Source of the DNA: Pedobacter frigoris
GTDB lineage: Bacteria > Bacteroidota > Bacteroidia > Sphingobacteriales > Sphingobacteriaceae
DNA length: 64,000 nucleotides
Assembly (NCBI RefSeq): GCF_005116445.1
Contig: NZ_SWBQ01000005.1
Location: 370,933 to 434,932 of the forward strand
Direction: 5' to 3'
Shown: one piece after another, positions 1-8,899 of the stretch
Numbering within the stretch: the stretch's first letter is position 1
Layout: each line of letters opens with the position of its first letter
The notes under the pieces: generated by a model
Seen by the model: only the letters and a program-made list of their open reading frames with translations
What the model was told of the DNA's origin: nothing
Databases searched by the model: none
Translations under genes and position numbers: made by a program

Positions 1-1
1 A

Positions 2-580
2 ATCCCAGCAGGGGCAAAGCCTGATGAATACCAGATCATGTACAACCTGAAACACAAGGAAACAGGGGAGAAGAAAGTGATGAGTGATAAGGACTACCTG
101 AAGACAGAAATCTGGAAGGACGACAACTGGGAGATTGTAGGAACACCGGAAAGTAAATTGATTAAAAAAGGCTACCAGCCGAAGATTAAAGATCTGCTGA
201 TCACAGATGCTTCAGGAACAGATTATACCAAAGAACTGATTGAAAATCCATATTACAACCTGATCGTTGTAGCCTATAATTTAAAGGAAACAAATGATGA
301 TGGGATGTCTAAACTGAATGCGCTTGCACTTAACGCGGCGGAGCAGTTCAACATCCGGGCGGTATTATTGACTTCAAATTCTGCCCAGGACGCGGATGCT
401 TATAGCAAAAGAATGAAGCTGTTTATGGAAGTTTTCTATGCTGATGCTGTGCCTTTAAAAAGTATGGTTCGTGCTAGTCCGGGAGTTTTATTGTTGAAAA
501 ACGGAGTGGTGATTAACAAATGGCATTATAACAATGCTCCTTCAATAGACGAGCTGGCAAAGGAATATTTTGCCAGGTAA
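2..580 (+). CDS. C-terminal part of a BT_3928-type DoxX / thioredoxin-like protein (5' end outside window)
   Basis: The frame is open from base 2, so the gene begins upstream of the window and only about 192 residues are visible. The visible part ends in a thioredoxin-like fold: a 'YYNLIVVAYNL' strand, a helix with 'LNALALNAAEQFNIRA', a 'MVRASPGVLLLKNGVVINKW' strand pair that contains the usual cis-proline position, and a C-terminal helix. No CxxC motif is visible, so disulfide exchange is unlikely. In Bacteroidota this tail is usually fused to an N-terminal DoxX four-helix membrane domain; that half is inferred. The gene is followed 26 bases later by shikimate kinase on the same strand. The family identification is moderately sure and the function is unknown. 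Confidence 0.65.
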   Translation: MPAGAKPDEYQIMYNLKHKETGEKKVMSDKDYLKTEIWKDDNWEIVGTPESKLIKKGYQPKIKDLLITDASGTDYTKELIENPYYNLIVVAYNLKETNDDGMSKLNALALNAAEQFNIRAVLLTSNSAQDADAYSKRMKLFMEVFYADAVPLKSMVRASPGVLLLKNGVVINKWHYNNAPSIDELAKEYFAR

Positions 581-606
581 CATTGATCAATTAGAAAGTT
601 AAGGTA

Positions 607-1113
607 ATGAAGATATTCCTGATTGGCTTTATGGGTTGTGGTAAAAGTACGCTGGGCAAGAAGCTGGCGACAAAGCTTGGCTATGATTTCATAGACCTTG
701 ATCATCAGCTGGAAAAGGAGTTAGGAGATAGCGTGGGAAATTATTTTGCCACTCATGGAGAAGATGCTTTCCGTAGACTGGAAAAGAAAACCCTGCAGGA
801 ATATAACTATCCTGCCAATATTGTAATTGCAACAGGTGGCGGGGCGCCATGTTATTTTGACAATATGGAGTGGATGAATGCCAATGGGAAAACGGTTTAT
901 ATCGAAATGTCGCCTGTAGCATTGGCAAAAAGGCTCGAAGGCGGAAAAGAGAAGCGCCCATTGATCAAAAATCTCAATGAAGTTGAATTGATCGCTTTTA
1001 TAGAGGCTAAGCTTGCCGAGCGTGAAGTCTTTTATAAACAGGCTGCAATAAACGCCAATGGCATCAGCCTTACGGCCGATGCACTCAGGGCTATATTGTT
1101 GTCAGAAAGCTAA
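607..1113 (+). CDS. aroK: Shikimate kinase
   Basis: Phosphorylates shikimate at the 3-hydroxyl using ATP in the cytoplasmic chorismate pathway for aromatic amino acids. The 168-residue length is normal for the family. The Walker A loop GFMGCGKS is at residues 7-14, the DLD motif that binds Mg and shikimate is near residues 30-32, an FRRLEKK segment near 57-63 supplies the shikimate-binding arginine, and ATGGGAP near 77-83 is the conserved glycine-rich shikimate-binding turn. The lid arginine lies in 'EKRPLI'. The start follows the previous gene by 26 bases, so the two may be co-transcribed. The gene ends 5 bases before a convergent DoxX gene. Confidence 0.95.
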   Translation: MKIFLIGFMGCGKSTLGKKLATKLGYDFIDLDHQLEKELGDSVGNYFATHGEDAFRRLEKKTLQEYNYPANIVIATGGGAPCYFDNMEWMNANGKTVYIEMSPVALAKRLEGGKEKRPLIKNLNEVELIAFIEAKLAEREVFYKQAAINANGISLTADALRAILLSES

Positions 1114-1118
1114 GTAGC

Positions 1119-1574
1119 TTACCTGTAGATGGTTTGTTTTCTTTTCATTGCCTGATCTACTGAATAGGGTCCAGAGCCTACTACCCAGAACAATACCAAG
1201 AGCATCAATACAATGATGGACAACCATAATTCAGAGTTCAGTACTGAAAATCCCTGTGAGAGATTGACAAAAAATACTGCACAAAGCAGGATCGGAATCT
1301 GAATGACTACCGCAAATCTTGTAACCAGTCCGATGGCAATTAGAATGCCCCCAACCAGGTGTACAAAACCTACAATGTGAATGGCTAAACTGGCCATCAT
1401 TCCCGAAAAGCCAAAAACATTATTTTGCAGCAGCAAGTTCTGAAGGACTTCAGTATTACTCACGATGGCGATGCCCTTGCCGAAAATGAGAATTCCTAAA
1501 ACAATCCGAATTACATCGAGCCATTTGGCGTGGTGTACATCGCCCCAATGCTCAATTTTTTGAATAACAGTCAT
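1119..1574 (-). CDS. DoxX family membrane protein
   Basis: A 151-residue integral membrane protein with four hydrophobic helices (about residues 20-40, 60-85, 88-108 and 115-135), which is the DoxX layout. Recognisable family features are 'RIVLGILIFGKG' in helix 1 and the glycine-rich 'HLVGGILIAIGLVTR' segment. DoxX proteins are quinone- or redox-associated membrane proteins of poorly defined role. It is convergent with aroK (5 bases apart) and has its own upstream region of about 85 bases before truA. The first gene of the window is also a probable DoxX-family member, so two related proteins flank aroK. Confidence 0.85.
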   Translation of the reverse strand: MTVIQKIEHWGDVHHAKWLDVIRIVLGILIFGKGIAIVSNTEVLQNLLLQNNVFGFSGMMASLAIHIVGFVHLVGGILIAIGLVTRFAVVIQIPILLCAVFFVNLSQGFSVLNSELWLSIIVLMLLVLFWVVGSGPYSVDQAMKRKQTIYR

Positions 1575-1659
1575 AATAATGCCTCCTATTTATATTGGTC
1601 TATTAAAGCTAACGATAATAAAGTAAATTATCAATAGCAATAAATTATCAATCAGTAGC

Positions 1660-2469
1660 TTATAAAGTTCTCCAGGTAACGTCTGTTTGTTTCTGAAGAA
1701 TGGATGAAAATTCTACGCGTGGAGGGAGGTTTAGGTAAGGATAGGTAACCTTTGAAAGGTACAGTCCCTGGGGATGTGCAGGTGTAATTAGTTCAGGTGT
1801 GGTATTGGTGATCAGGTAGTTTTCAAACTCATCCACACTCAGTACACCTCGCCCTATTTTCAATAGCTGCCCCATAATAATACGGATCATTTTACTGAGG
1901 AAGCGATTGGAAGAGATCTGAAAGCGTAATTTGTCGCCATTAGTGTCGACTGCAAAAGATGCCGACATCACGTTGCAGATCGTGTGTTCGTATTTATCGG
2001 GACTGGTACAAAACGCCCTGTAGTCTTTGTATTTTGGTAACACCGCAGCTGCCTGTTTCATTTTATCGAAATCAAGGTTATCTAACAGGTAGAACGAACT
2101 TAATCCGTTCAGAAAAGGATCTTTATAGGTATGGATAAAGTAATCATAAGAACGCTGTACAGCATCGAAACGCGCATGAGGCAGGCCTTCCATAGGAATG
2201 ATGTCAAACACCGCAATGTTTAGTGGCAGCAGTTTATTAAGCCTGAACTTAAGGTCAAAATCCCATTCCTGTTCGATATCCATGTGAAAAAAGAATTGGC
2301 TGGCATGTACATGCGCATCAGTACGGCCGCATCCATTGATGAAGACCTCAGTCTTTAGCGCCTGACTTAGGTATTTTTCTATTACACCCTGTACATTCAA
2401 TACGCCCGGTTGTTTTTGCCAGCCATTGTATTGTAATCCATTATATCCGATGTGAACGAAGTATCTCAA
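1660..2469 (-). CDS. truA: tRNA pseudouridine synthase A
   Basis: Converts uridines 38-40 in the anticodon arm of many tRNAs to pseudouridine. The 269-residue length is normal. The catalytic aspartate is D51 in 'CGRTDAHVHA'. The usual consensus is GRTDAGVHA, so a histidine replaces glycine two residues after the catalytic Asp. Other family features are 'HIGYNGLQYNGWQKQP' at the N-terminus and 'RFLSKMIRIIMGQL' near residue 190. It lies 2 bases downstream of the GH20 gene, so it is the last gene of a minus-strand run dacB-GH20-truA. Confidence 0.93.
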   Translation of the reverse strand: MRYFVHIGYNGLQYNGWQKQPGVLNVQGVIEKYLSQALKTEVFINGCGRTDAHVHASQFFFHMDIEQEWDFDLKFRLNKLLPLNIAVFDIIPMEGLPHARFDAVQRSYDYFIHTYKDPFLNGLSSFYLLDNLDFDKMKQAAAVLPKYKDYRAFCTSPDKYEHTICNVMSASFAVDTNGDKLRFQISSNRFLSKMIRIIMGQLLKIGRGVLSVDEFENYLITNTTPELITPAHPQGLYLSKVTYPYLNLPPRVEFSSILQKQTDVTWRTL

Positions 2470-2471
2470 TG

Positions 2472-4436
2472 TTATTTTCTCCAGGCTCTTTTATTCAATT
2501 CTTCTATTGGCATAACCATCATGCGGCCCGCTGGTTTCTTACCTTTGTAGGTGATCACTTTTAGGGTAGCCGCGTCTTTAGGAGGAGTAATCTTCTCCGT
2601 ATATTTTGGATAGAAACGATCAGGGAAGGAATTGTCAAAGCTATAGTAGATATCTAACCCCTGAACTTCTGTACTCAGCTCAATCATCAGCTGCTTGTCG
2701 GCCGATCTGCTCACCGAGAATATCGGGTCATATACACTTGGTGCATATTTGGTTTCTGCGATATCAAGCCTTTTGAAGTGCTGTTCTACTCGGTTGAAGA
2801 AATTACTCCAGTTCTTCTTCTCAGGGGGAGACCATACGGATTCAGCTATTGCAAAACCACGTGGCCAGGTCATATATTCCGCCTGGCGGATGTTGTAAAC
2901 TTGTTCAGTCCATAGGTTTGCTTGTCCACCTTTGATAAATTTAGGATCCACGCCTGCAGGTATCGGGTCAAACTCGTAGGATTTGCTCAGGCGAAGTGAA
3001 GCATAAACTTTAGGTTCGGTGATGACATCGGCTTGCATGTAATCCAGGTAAGCATAAGTGCTGGGGCTCATGACTACTTCATGTTTCTTTTTAGCTGCAT
3101 CAATGCCATATTTCATACCCCGCCAACTCATTACCGCAGCACTGGAAGGCATATCCCCATCCAGAATCTCATCCCAACCCATAAACTTCTTGCCCTTGGC
3201 CTCTACGATCTTCTGAATACGTTTTTCAAAATAGCCCTGGACCTGGTGCATGTTCTTTAAGCCTTCTTTTTGCATTAGTGCTTTAATGGCATCATTCTTT
3301 TCCCAGAAATTAAAGGGAGCCTCATCACCTCCCATGTGAATATAATCAAAGGGAAATAACTGGGCTACCTGTGTAATTACTGTATCCAGAAAGCTGTATA
3401 CCAGTTCGTTTGCCGGACAAAGCGTGTTGTCTACCAAAGCAGTAGGAGGCGCACCTCTGGACCAGTCCATGATCCTTTCACCCGAGCGTACCCTGTAATT
3501 TGGTGCGGCTGGGGTGCATGACAGTTCAGGGTATGAAGCGATTGCCGCCAGACTATGTCCCGGAACATCTATTTCGGGCATGATGTCTACAAATCTTTCC
3601 TTAGCATACTGCACCAGTTCCCTGATGTCATCCTGGGTGTAAAATCCTCCGTAGGTTCTGGGTTCATCAGGGCCAGGAGTACTGAAGTTCCCAAATTCTC
3701 CGACTTTCTTTACATTCCATGCGCCGACTTCGGTCAGCTTTGGATATCCCTTAATTTCAATTCTCCAGCCTTCATCGTCAGTCAGGTGCAGGTGCAATAA
3801 GTTGTACTTGTAGCGTACCATTGCATCGATGTATTGTTTTACCTCTGCTTTTGTAAAGAAGTGACGGGCCACGTCGAACATCAGTCCTCTCCATCCAACA
3901 CGGGGATAATCAGTAATTTCAACACAGGGTGCTGTCCAGTTGATTTCTTCAACAGGCTCCTTGCTTTCTATCTCCTTGGGGAATAGCTGCATCAGACTTT
4001 GTATTCCATAAAATAGTCCGGCTGCTTTATTGGCCCTGATGGTAATGTGGCTGGGGGTTACAGAAAGCTGATAGCCTTCTTTTCCAAGAACTGAACTGGC
4101 CTTTTCATTGATGATCAGTTTAACTGTAGCAGCCTGGTTGTGCGTATTTACTACGGATACAAAACTACCAGTCGGTATAGACAGCCTTTCCTGAAGAAAT
4201 GCAATGGCCTGTTTCAATTCAGGGAGGGCAGGAGCGGCTATCAATATGTTTTCAGGGATAACGAAATGTCCTTCACTTTTAACCACTGAGACCGGCTCAG
4301 GGATAATGGCTACCTCAGGTGCGTTGTTAAAAGAGGGTATAGATTCTGTGGTTGCTGAACTTTCAGGTGCAGCATTCTGGCTGAATGTAGCGTAGCTAAT
4401 TACATTAAAGAATAGCAGTAAAAAAAATCTCTTCAT
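2472..4436 (-). CDS. Beta-N-acetylhexosaminidase, glycoside hydrolase family 20
   Basis: Removes terminal beta-linked GlcNAc or GalNAc from glycans by substrate-assisted catalysis; exported to the periplasm or surface. From the start chosen here the protein has 654 residues. A signal peptide begins MKRFFLLLFFN and ends near FSQ. It is followed by a GH20b alpha/beta domain (about residues 40-165), the GH20 TIM barrel with catalytic Asp-Glu in 'HMGGDEAP' (E near residue 372) and a C-terminal all-beta domain after about residue 575 ('LDIYYSFDNSFPD'). An in-frame ATG 21 bases upstream (4457) would add seven residues before the signal peptide; the inner ATG gives a conventional n-region. It lies directly downstream of dacB, a context consistent with cell-wall or chitin-fragment turnover. 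Confidence 0.92.
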   Translation of the reverse strand: MKRFFLLLFFNVISYATFSQNAAPESSATTESIPSFNNAPEVAIIPEPVSVVKSEGHFVIPENILIAAPALPELKQAIAFLQERLSIPTGSFVSVVNTHNQAATVKLIINEKASSVLGKEGYQLSVTPSHITIRANKAAGLFYGIQSLMQLFPKEIESKEPVEEINWTAPCVEITDYPRVGWRGLMFDVARHFFTKAEVKQYIDAMVRYKYNLLHLHLTDDEGWRIEIKGYPKLTEVGAWNVKKVGEFGNFSTPGPDEPRTYGGFYTQDDIRELVQYAKERFVDIMPEIDVPGHSLAAIASYPELSCTPAAPNYRVRSGERIMDWSRGAPPTALVDNTLCPANELVYSFLDTVITQVAQLFPFDYIHMGGDEAPFNFWEKNDAIKALMQKEGLKNMHQVQGYFEKRIQKIVEAKGKKFMGWDEILDGDMPSSAAVMSWRGMKYGIDAAKKKHEVVMSPSTYAYLDYMQADVITEPKVYASLRLSKSYEFDPIPAGVDPKFIKGGQANLWTEQVYNIRQAEYMTWPRGFAIAESVWSPPEKKNWSNFFNRVEQHFKRLDIAETKYAPSVYDPIFSVSRSADKQLMIELSTEVQGLDIYYSFDNSFPDRFYPKYTEKITPPKDAATLKVITYKGKKPAGRMMVMPIEELNKRAWRK

Positions 4437-4460
4437 AAACTTTCTGCAAGTTATCATTTC

Positions 4461-5873
4461 TTATTTTAAGGCGTCCAGTACTTTAAATAGTTTTTTATTG
4501 ATTCCTGATCCGGAATAGTTATTAATATTGATGACAATAATATATTTTCGGCCTGCATTATCGGTATAATATCCTGCGAATGCAGAAACATCATTTATGG
4601 TTCCGCTCTTTAGCCTCATTCCATTGTTTTCAGGTAGAGACTCATAGAACGCCGGAAACCAGGTTTCTTTTTGAGATTGAAACAGCACATTGGCCATGGC
4701 AGAGGTCGTAACTCTGGTGCCTGGAGAAAGGCCACTTCCATCCAGTATATTTAATGCATTCCTATCAATTCCTTTTGATTCCCAGTAACTGATTACAGTC
4801 GCTGCCCCGTTTTTGGTGCTGACTTCTTTTCCGGATTTCCAGGCAAGTGTTTTCAACAGGTGTTCGCCGTAAAGGTTTACACTTTTTTTATTGAACCAAT
4901 AGACAATCTGGCTCAATGTAGGAGAGCTTATGGTCGCCAGTTTGTGTGTCACTGAAGGTAAAGGTTTCCCTTCTATATTAAGCAACCTGCTCGTCGAAGG
5001 ATTGCCTGAGGAAGATATCCCAATTCTTTTCAATGTATCCTGTAAGCGGAAAGCAGCATCAAAAGCAGGGTCTGGCAGTGCTGCAGATATGCCGGATTTT
5101 GCAATGCCAAGTGCCCAGGTGCCTCTTAGGTAAGCAACATTCCCTAATGGAGGCAGATAGGCATACACTCTGTCACCAGTACCTTCAGCACCTGCTTTCA
5201 GTTCATTTACCACTTTGATATAAGGCATTTCAGGAACGGCTTTTAAAACCGTAACTGAGCCGTTAGCTCTGTTCGCCCTCAGGTGAAGGTCAAACTGATT
5301 TTCTCTCCATGATAAGGCAGAGGCACCGGCTCCATAATAATTTCCTATGTCCTGCCATATCCAGCCATCTGGCGTCGTTTGCGATCCCCACAGATTCTCA
5401 TCCCCTATTACACTTCCTTCTATTTTTTTGATTCCGGCAGCTATGATAGCCTTTACCCATTGGTTCAATACAAATCCTTCTTTGCTGCCCTCATATCGCC
5501 ATGATCCCAATGTAGGGTCCCCGCCCCCAACAATGATCAGGTGGCCTTTCAAGGTGCCTTCATCATCAATTTTACCAGTATATGAAAGTGTGGTCTGGTA
5601 TTGAAAATCTTTGCCCAGTAAATTAAACGCTGTGGCCGATGTAATGACTTTTAGTGTTGAGGCAGTTGGCAGTCCTATATTTTCATTGCGTGCGAACACG
5701 GTTTTGCCGGTACTGGCATCAAGGACACACAACGAGGTGATTGCATACTTTGCTTGCGGGTCGGCAATGAGATTGTTATAAGCTTGTTCCAGCCTTTGGA
5801 CTGGGGCTTGGGCGAATGAAAGATTCGTGCTTAGCAGGAAAAACAGGAAGAGTAGGTTTTGTCTTTTAAACAT
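4461..5873 (-). CDS. dacB: D-alanyl-D-alanine carboxypeptidase/endopeptidase (PBP4 type)
   Basis: Periplasmic class C low-molecular-mass penicillin-binding protein that trims stem peptides and cleaves cross-links in peptidoglycan. The 470 residues include a signal peptide ending near 'LSFAQ'. The catalytic serine is S72 in 'ASTLKV' (SxxK). The second motif is in 'LDGSGLSPGTRVT', and the KTG-type triad is 'LKSGTI' (KSG). The long insertion between motifs 1 and 2 is typical of PBP4. The GH20 gene follows 3-24 bases downstream depending on its start. A terminator-like hairpin separates this gene from asd. Confidence 0.93.
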   Translation of the reverse strand: MFKRQNLLFLFFLLSTNLSFAQAPVQRLEQAYNNLIADPQAKYAITSLCVLDASTGKTVFARNENIGLPTASTLKVITSATAFNLLGKDFQYQTTLSYTGKIDDEGTLKGHLIIVGGGDPTLGSWRYEGSKEGFVLNQWVKAIIAAGIKKIEGSVIGDENLWGSQTTPDGWIWQDIGNYYGAGASALSWRENQFDLHLRANRANGSVTVLKAVPEMPYIKVVNELKAGAEGTGDRVYAYLPPLGNVAYLRGTWALGIAKSGISAALPDPAFDAAFRLQDTLKRIGISSSGNPSTSRLLNIEGKPLPSVTHKLATISSPTLSQIVYWFNKKSVNLYGEHLLKTLAWKSGKEVSTKNGAATVISYWESKGIDRNALNILDGSGLSPGTRVTTSAMANVLFQSQKETWFPAFYESLPENNGMRLKSGTINDVSAFAGYYTDNAGRKYIIVININNYSGSGINKKLFKVLDALK

Positions 5874-5915
5874 AGTGTAACAATCGTGCTTAATCAGTGG
5901 TAGTATTAAATAAAA

Positions 5916-5951
5916 CGGTCGTCATTCTGATTTATTTCAGGATAACGACCG
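5916..5951 (-). terminator. Palindrome downstream of asd, probable terminator derived from a REP-like repeat
   Basis: A 7-bp perfect stem (CGGTCGT at 5916-5922 with ACGACCG at 5945-5951) encloses CTGA/TCAG pairing. On the minus strand it is followed by TTTTATTT, so it can end asd transcription before dacB. The interior (5922-5943) closely resembles one arm of the repeat at 48454-48480, so the hairpin belongs to the same dispersed family. Confidence 0.55.
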
Positions 5952-5974
5952 CCATTGTGTGTTTACTAATTTTA

Positions 5975-6967
5975 TTATATCAGTTCCTTGCTCACAAGAT
6001 ACTCGGCAATTTGAACTGTATTAGTTGCAGCACCTTTACGCAGGTTATCGGCAACGATCCACATGTTTAATGTGTTTGGCATAGATTCATCGCGTCTAAT
6101 CCTTCCTACAAATACCTCATCTTTCTCATGAGCATCCATAGGCATTGGATATTTCAGGTTTGCAATATCATCCACAACGATTACCCCAGGAGTTTTTGTC
6201 AGGATATCCCTTACTTCAGCTACATCATAATCATTTTCAAATTCGATGTTCACAGATTCTGAGTGTCCTCCCATAACCGGAATACGCACTGTCGTTGCTG
6301 TAACCCTGATGCTGTCGTCACCCATGATTTTACGGGTTTCCAGGATCATTTTCATTTCCTCTTTAGTATATCCGTTTTCAGTGAACACATCAATCTGAGG
6401 AATTACATTAAGGTCGATAGGGTAGGCATAAGCCATAGGGCCGTCAGTGATTCCTTTACGTTCGTTCATCATTTGTTCTACCGCTTTCACACCAGTTCCT
6501 GTTACAGACTGGTAAGTAGATACTACCACACGTTTGATCCTGTATTTATCATGAAGTGGTTTTAACGCTACCACCATTTGAATGGTTGAACAGTTTGGAT
6601 TGGCAATGATTTTATCATCTATAGACAATACATGGCCGTTTACTTCAGGAACTACCAGTTTTTTCGAAGGATCCATTCTCCATGCAGAAGAGTTGTCAAT
6701 CACCGTTGTACCAGCTTCAGCAAAGCGAGGAGCATATTCCAATGAAGTACCACCACCAGCAGAAAACAACGCGATATCAGGTCTCATTGCAATTGCTGTC
6801 TCCATGTTTACAACAGCAAACTTCTTACCCTTGAAGCTGATTTCCTTACCAACACTCTTCTCAGAGGCTACAGGGATCAATTCGGTCAACGGGAAGTTAC
6901 GCTCTTCTAATACTTTTAACATTACGGTGCCTACCAGTCCGGTGGCACCTACTACTGCAATTTTCAT
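5975..6967 (-). CDS. asd: Aspartate-semialdehyde dehydrogenase
   Basis: Reduces aspartyl phosphate to aspartate semialdehyde with NADPH, the branch point to lysine/diaminopimelate, threonine and methionine. The protein has 330 residues, normal for the family. The NADP-binding GATGLVG is at residues 7-13, the nucleophilic cysteine is C126 in 'ANPNCSTIQ', and the catalytic histidine is expected in 'RIPVMGGHSES' near residue 239. It stands alone, with about 150 bases of upstream non-coding sequence and a hairpin downstream. Confidence 0.95.
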   Translation of the reverse strand: MKIAVVGATGLVGTVMLKVLEERNFPLTELIPVASEKSVGKEISFKGKKFAVVNMETAIAMRPDIALFSAGGGTSLEYAPRFAEAGTTVIDNSSAWRMDPSKKLVVPEVNGHVLSIDDKIIANPNCSTIQMVVALKPLHDKYRIKRVVVSTYQSVTGTGVKAVEQMMNERKGITDGPMAYAYPIDLNVIPQIDVFTENGYTKEEMKMILETRKIMGDDSIRVTATTVRIPVMGGHSESVNIEFENDYDVAEVRDILTKTPGVIVVDDIANLKYPMPMDAHEKDEVFVGRIRRDESMPNTLNMWIVADNLRKGAATNTVQIAEYLVSKELI

Positions 6968-7061
6968 CTTTCTAATTGGTTGTTTTACTTGTTTTTAAAT
7001 TATTTAATAATTGTATTAATGGTGAATAATAAGTCCCCAAAGATGCGGATTATTTCAACAT

Positions 7062-7097
7062 AAAAAAAGGGGAGCGGCCTTTTCTAAACCACTCCCC
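7062..7097 (-). terminator. Rho-independent terminator of the nine-gene sugar-oxidation operon
   Basis: A 9-bp GC-rich stem (GGGGAGCGG at 7069-7077 pairs with CCACTCCCC at 7089-7097, with one G-T wobble) is followed on the minus strand by seven T residues (A-run at 7062-7068). It lies 24 bases past the stop codon of the last operon gene. Confidence 0.85.
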
Positions 7098-7120
7098 CTG
7101 TTATTGTTAAGATATATATC

Positions 7121-7996
7121 TTAAATCAGTTCGCGGTTTACATAATCAAAGCTTTGTTTAATGCTTACGAATGGATCAATTGAGAAATTCTCCTGCTCCA
7201 CAATCAGGTGCTTTAATCCGGCCTGTTTGGCCTGTTTATAAATTGGTTTAAAGTCAATGGTTCCGGTACCAACTTCCGTATTGATCCCATTGTTGGTCTT
7301 ATCCATATCTTTTACATGCCACATCGGGAAACGGCCAGGATGCTTAGCGAATAATGCAAGTGGATCATTTCCAGATCTCACCACCCAGTAAAGATCCATT
7401 TCAAACTGAACCAGCTTCTTATCAGTTTCCTGAAGCATGATCTCATAACCGTTTGTATCACCAAATTTCTTGAATTCAAAATCATGGTTGTGATAGCCAA
7501 GTTGCAATCCTGATTTTTTACAAAGTACAGCTGCTTCATTCAAACGGGCAGATGTCTTTTTGAAATCATCTGCAGTGGTTCTTAAAGATGGGTCTAGCCA
7601 TGGACAAGTTAAATAACTCATGCCAATGGCGGTTGCACCTTCAATTAATGGTTTAAGTAGGTCCAAATTGCCAGTTTTGATGAAGTCATCAATACCAAAA
7701 TGTCCACTTGGCGCTTTTAGCCCATTACTATTCAGCAAAGCTTTGAATGATTTCGCATCGAGTCCCCAATAGCCATCTTTAGGAGAGTAGCCATAAGTTT
7801 CGACCTCTTTATAACCTGCCTTTGCAACTTTTTCTATTACACCTTTTACATCTTTAGAAATCTGATCTCTCAATGTATATAGCTGAAGTCCAACTGCTTT
7901 AGCTGCTGCTGGAGATGTACAGGCAAAAGAAGGTATTAATAATGCTCCTGCTGCGGCAATCCCTGCTTGTTTTAAAAATATTCTTCTAGAATTCAT
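7121..7996 (-). CDS. Exported sugar phosphate isomerase/epimerase-like TIM barrel protein (xylose-isomerase-like fold)
   Basis: A member of the AP-endonuclease-2/xylose isomerase-like superfamily, of 291 residues from the chosen start. The start at 7996 gives MNSRRIFLKQ, a twin-arginine signal, with a hydrophobic stretch and 'SFAC' as a possible lipobox. An earlier in-frame ATG (8017) would overlap the previous gene and spoil the signal peptide. Metal ligands typical of the fold are visible: a Glu in 'KEVETYGY', His in 'GYHNHDFEF', Glu/Asp in 'VQFEMDLYWV', His in 'MWHVKDMD' and Glu in 'LIVEQEN'. It is the last gene of the operon, 10 bases after the hydroxypyruvate-isomerase-like gene. The substrate is unknown; a keto-sugar epimerase or lyase role is inferred from context. 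Confidence 0.8.
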   Translation of the reverse strand: MNSRRIFLKQAGIAAAGALLIPSFACTSPAAAKAVGLQLYTLRDQISKDVKGVIEKVAKAGYKEVETYGYSPKDGYWGLDAKSFKALLNSNGLKAPSGHFGIDDFIKTGNLDLLKPLIEGATAIGMSYLTCPWLDPSLRTTADDFKKTSARLNEAAVLCKKSGLQLGYHNHDFEFKKFGDTNGYEIMLQETDKKLVQFEMDLYWVVRSGNDPLALFAKHPGRFPMWHVKDMDKTNNGINTEVGTGTIDFKPIYKQAKQAGLKHLIVEQENFSIDPFVSIKQSFDYVNRELI

Positions 7997-8006
7997 ATGC
8001 TTCAAA

Positions 8007-8888
8007 TTATACGTCACAAATATTTACCGCTTCCTTCAGGGATTTTATGCCATCTTTTTGTTTTGGAATAAATTCCTGCGCCAGATATCCTTTGAAACCT
8101 GTTGCCACGATAGCTTTAATGATTGCCGGAAAAAATAGCTCTTGTGTATCATCAATTTCATTTCTTCCAGGTACGCCGGCGGTATGGTAATGAGAGATGT
8201 ATTTATTGTACTTTTTAATGTTGGCGATGACGTTTCCTTCATCGATCTGCATGTGGTAAATATCGTAAAGTAATTTGAAATTTTCAGATCCCAAACGTTT
8301 ACACAGCTCTGCACCCCACTCGGTATGGTCACACTGATAATCCTTATGGTCCACTTTACTGTTGAGCAGTTCCATCACCAATACCACATTGTGTTTCTCC
8401 GCTATTGGAAGTACTTGTTTTAAACCCTCTACACAGTTTTTTAATCCTGTTTCATCATCTTTCCCTCTGCGGTTCCCACTGAAACAGATCAATTGCTTAT
8501 AGCCAGCTTCTGCAACGCGGGGAATCATTTCTGAATAGTTTTTGATTAAGGTGGCATGAAACTTCGGATCATTCCATCCGTCTACCAGGTTAATTTCTGC
8601 GCCATTGCACATAGATGAATCCAGCCCGTGCTTCTTTAGTATGTGCCAGTCATTGGGGCCAATCAAGTCAATGGCTTTAATGCCTATTTTCTTTGCTTCT
8701 ACACATAAAGTATCCAGATCCAGGTTGCCGAAGCACCAACGGCATACAGAATGATTTACATTTCCTTTTAACATTGTTGATTTTTCTTCTTCAAGAGCAA
8801 AAACAGGCATTGCTGCCGAGACCCCTAAAGCGGCGGTTCCGGCAACAATGGTTTTTAATGCATTTCTTCTGCTTAGTTCGGAGCTCAT
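8007..8888 (-). CDS. Hydroxypyruvate isomerase-like TIM barrel protein with Tat signal
   Basis: A 293-residue xylose-isomerase-fold protein. The N-terminus contains SRRNALK followed by a hydrophobic alanine/valine-rich segment ending near 'FALEE', a twin-arginine signal, so the mature protein is probably periplasmic. The segment 'YHTAGVPGRNEIDD' matches the 'H-x-A-x-VPGR' signature of the Hyi family. Metal ligands are suggested by 'VLVMELLN', 'LLYDIYHMQ' and 'YLAQEFIP'. The spacing is 11 bases after the MFS gene and 10 before the next TIM barrel. True hydroxypyruvate isomerases are cytosolic, so the exported form probably acts on another sugar or keto-sugar. Confidence 0.8.
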   Translation of the reverse strand: MSSELSRRNALKTIVAGTAALGVSAAMPVFALEEEKSTMLKGNVNHSVCRWCFGNLDLDTLCVEAKKIGIKAIDLIGPNDWHILKKHGLDSSMCNGAEINLVDGWNDPKFHATLIKNYSEMIPRVAEAGYKQLICFSGNRRGKDDETGLKNCVEGLKQVLPIAEKHNVVLVMELLNSKVDHKDYQCDHTEWGAELCKRLGSENFKLLYDIYHMQIDEGNVIANIKKYNKYISHYHTAGVPGRNEIDDTQELFFPAIIKAIVATGFKGYLAQEFIPKQKDGIKSLKEAVNICDV

Positions 8889-8899
8889 TCTAATATCGA

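Noticed and set aside
689..961. 90-codon frame antisense to aroK
   Set aside because: Overlaps a shikimate kinase gene with complete motifs and shows no family signature.
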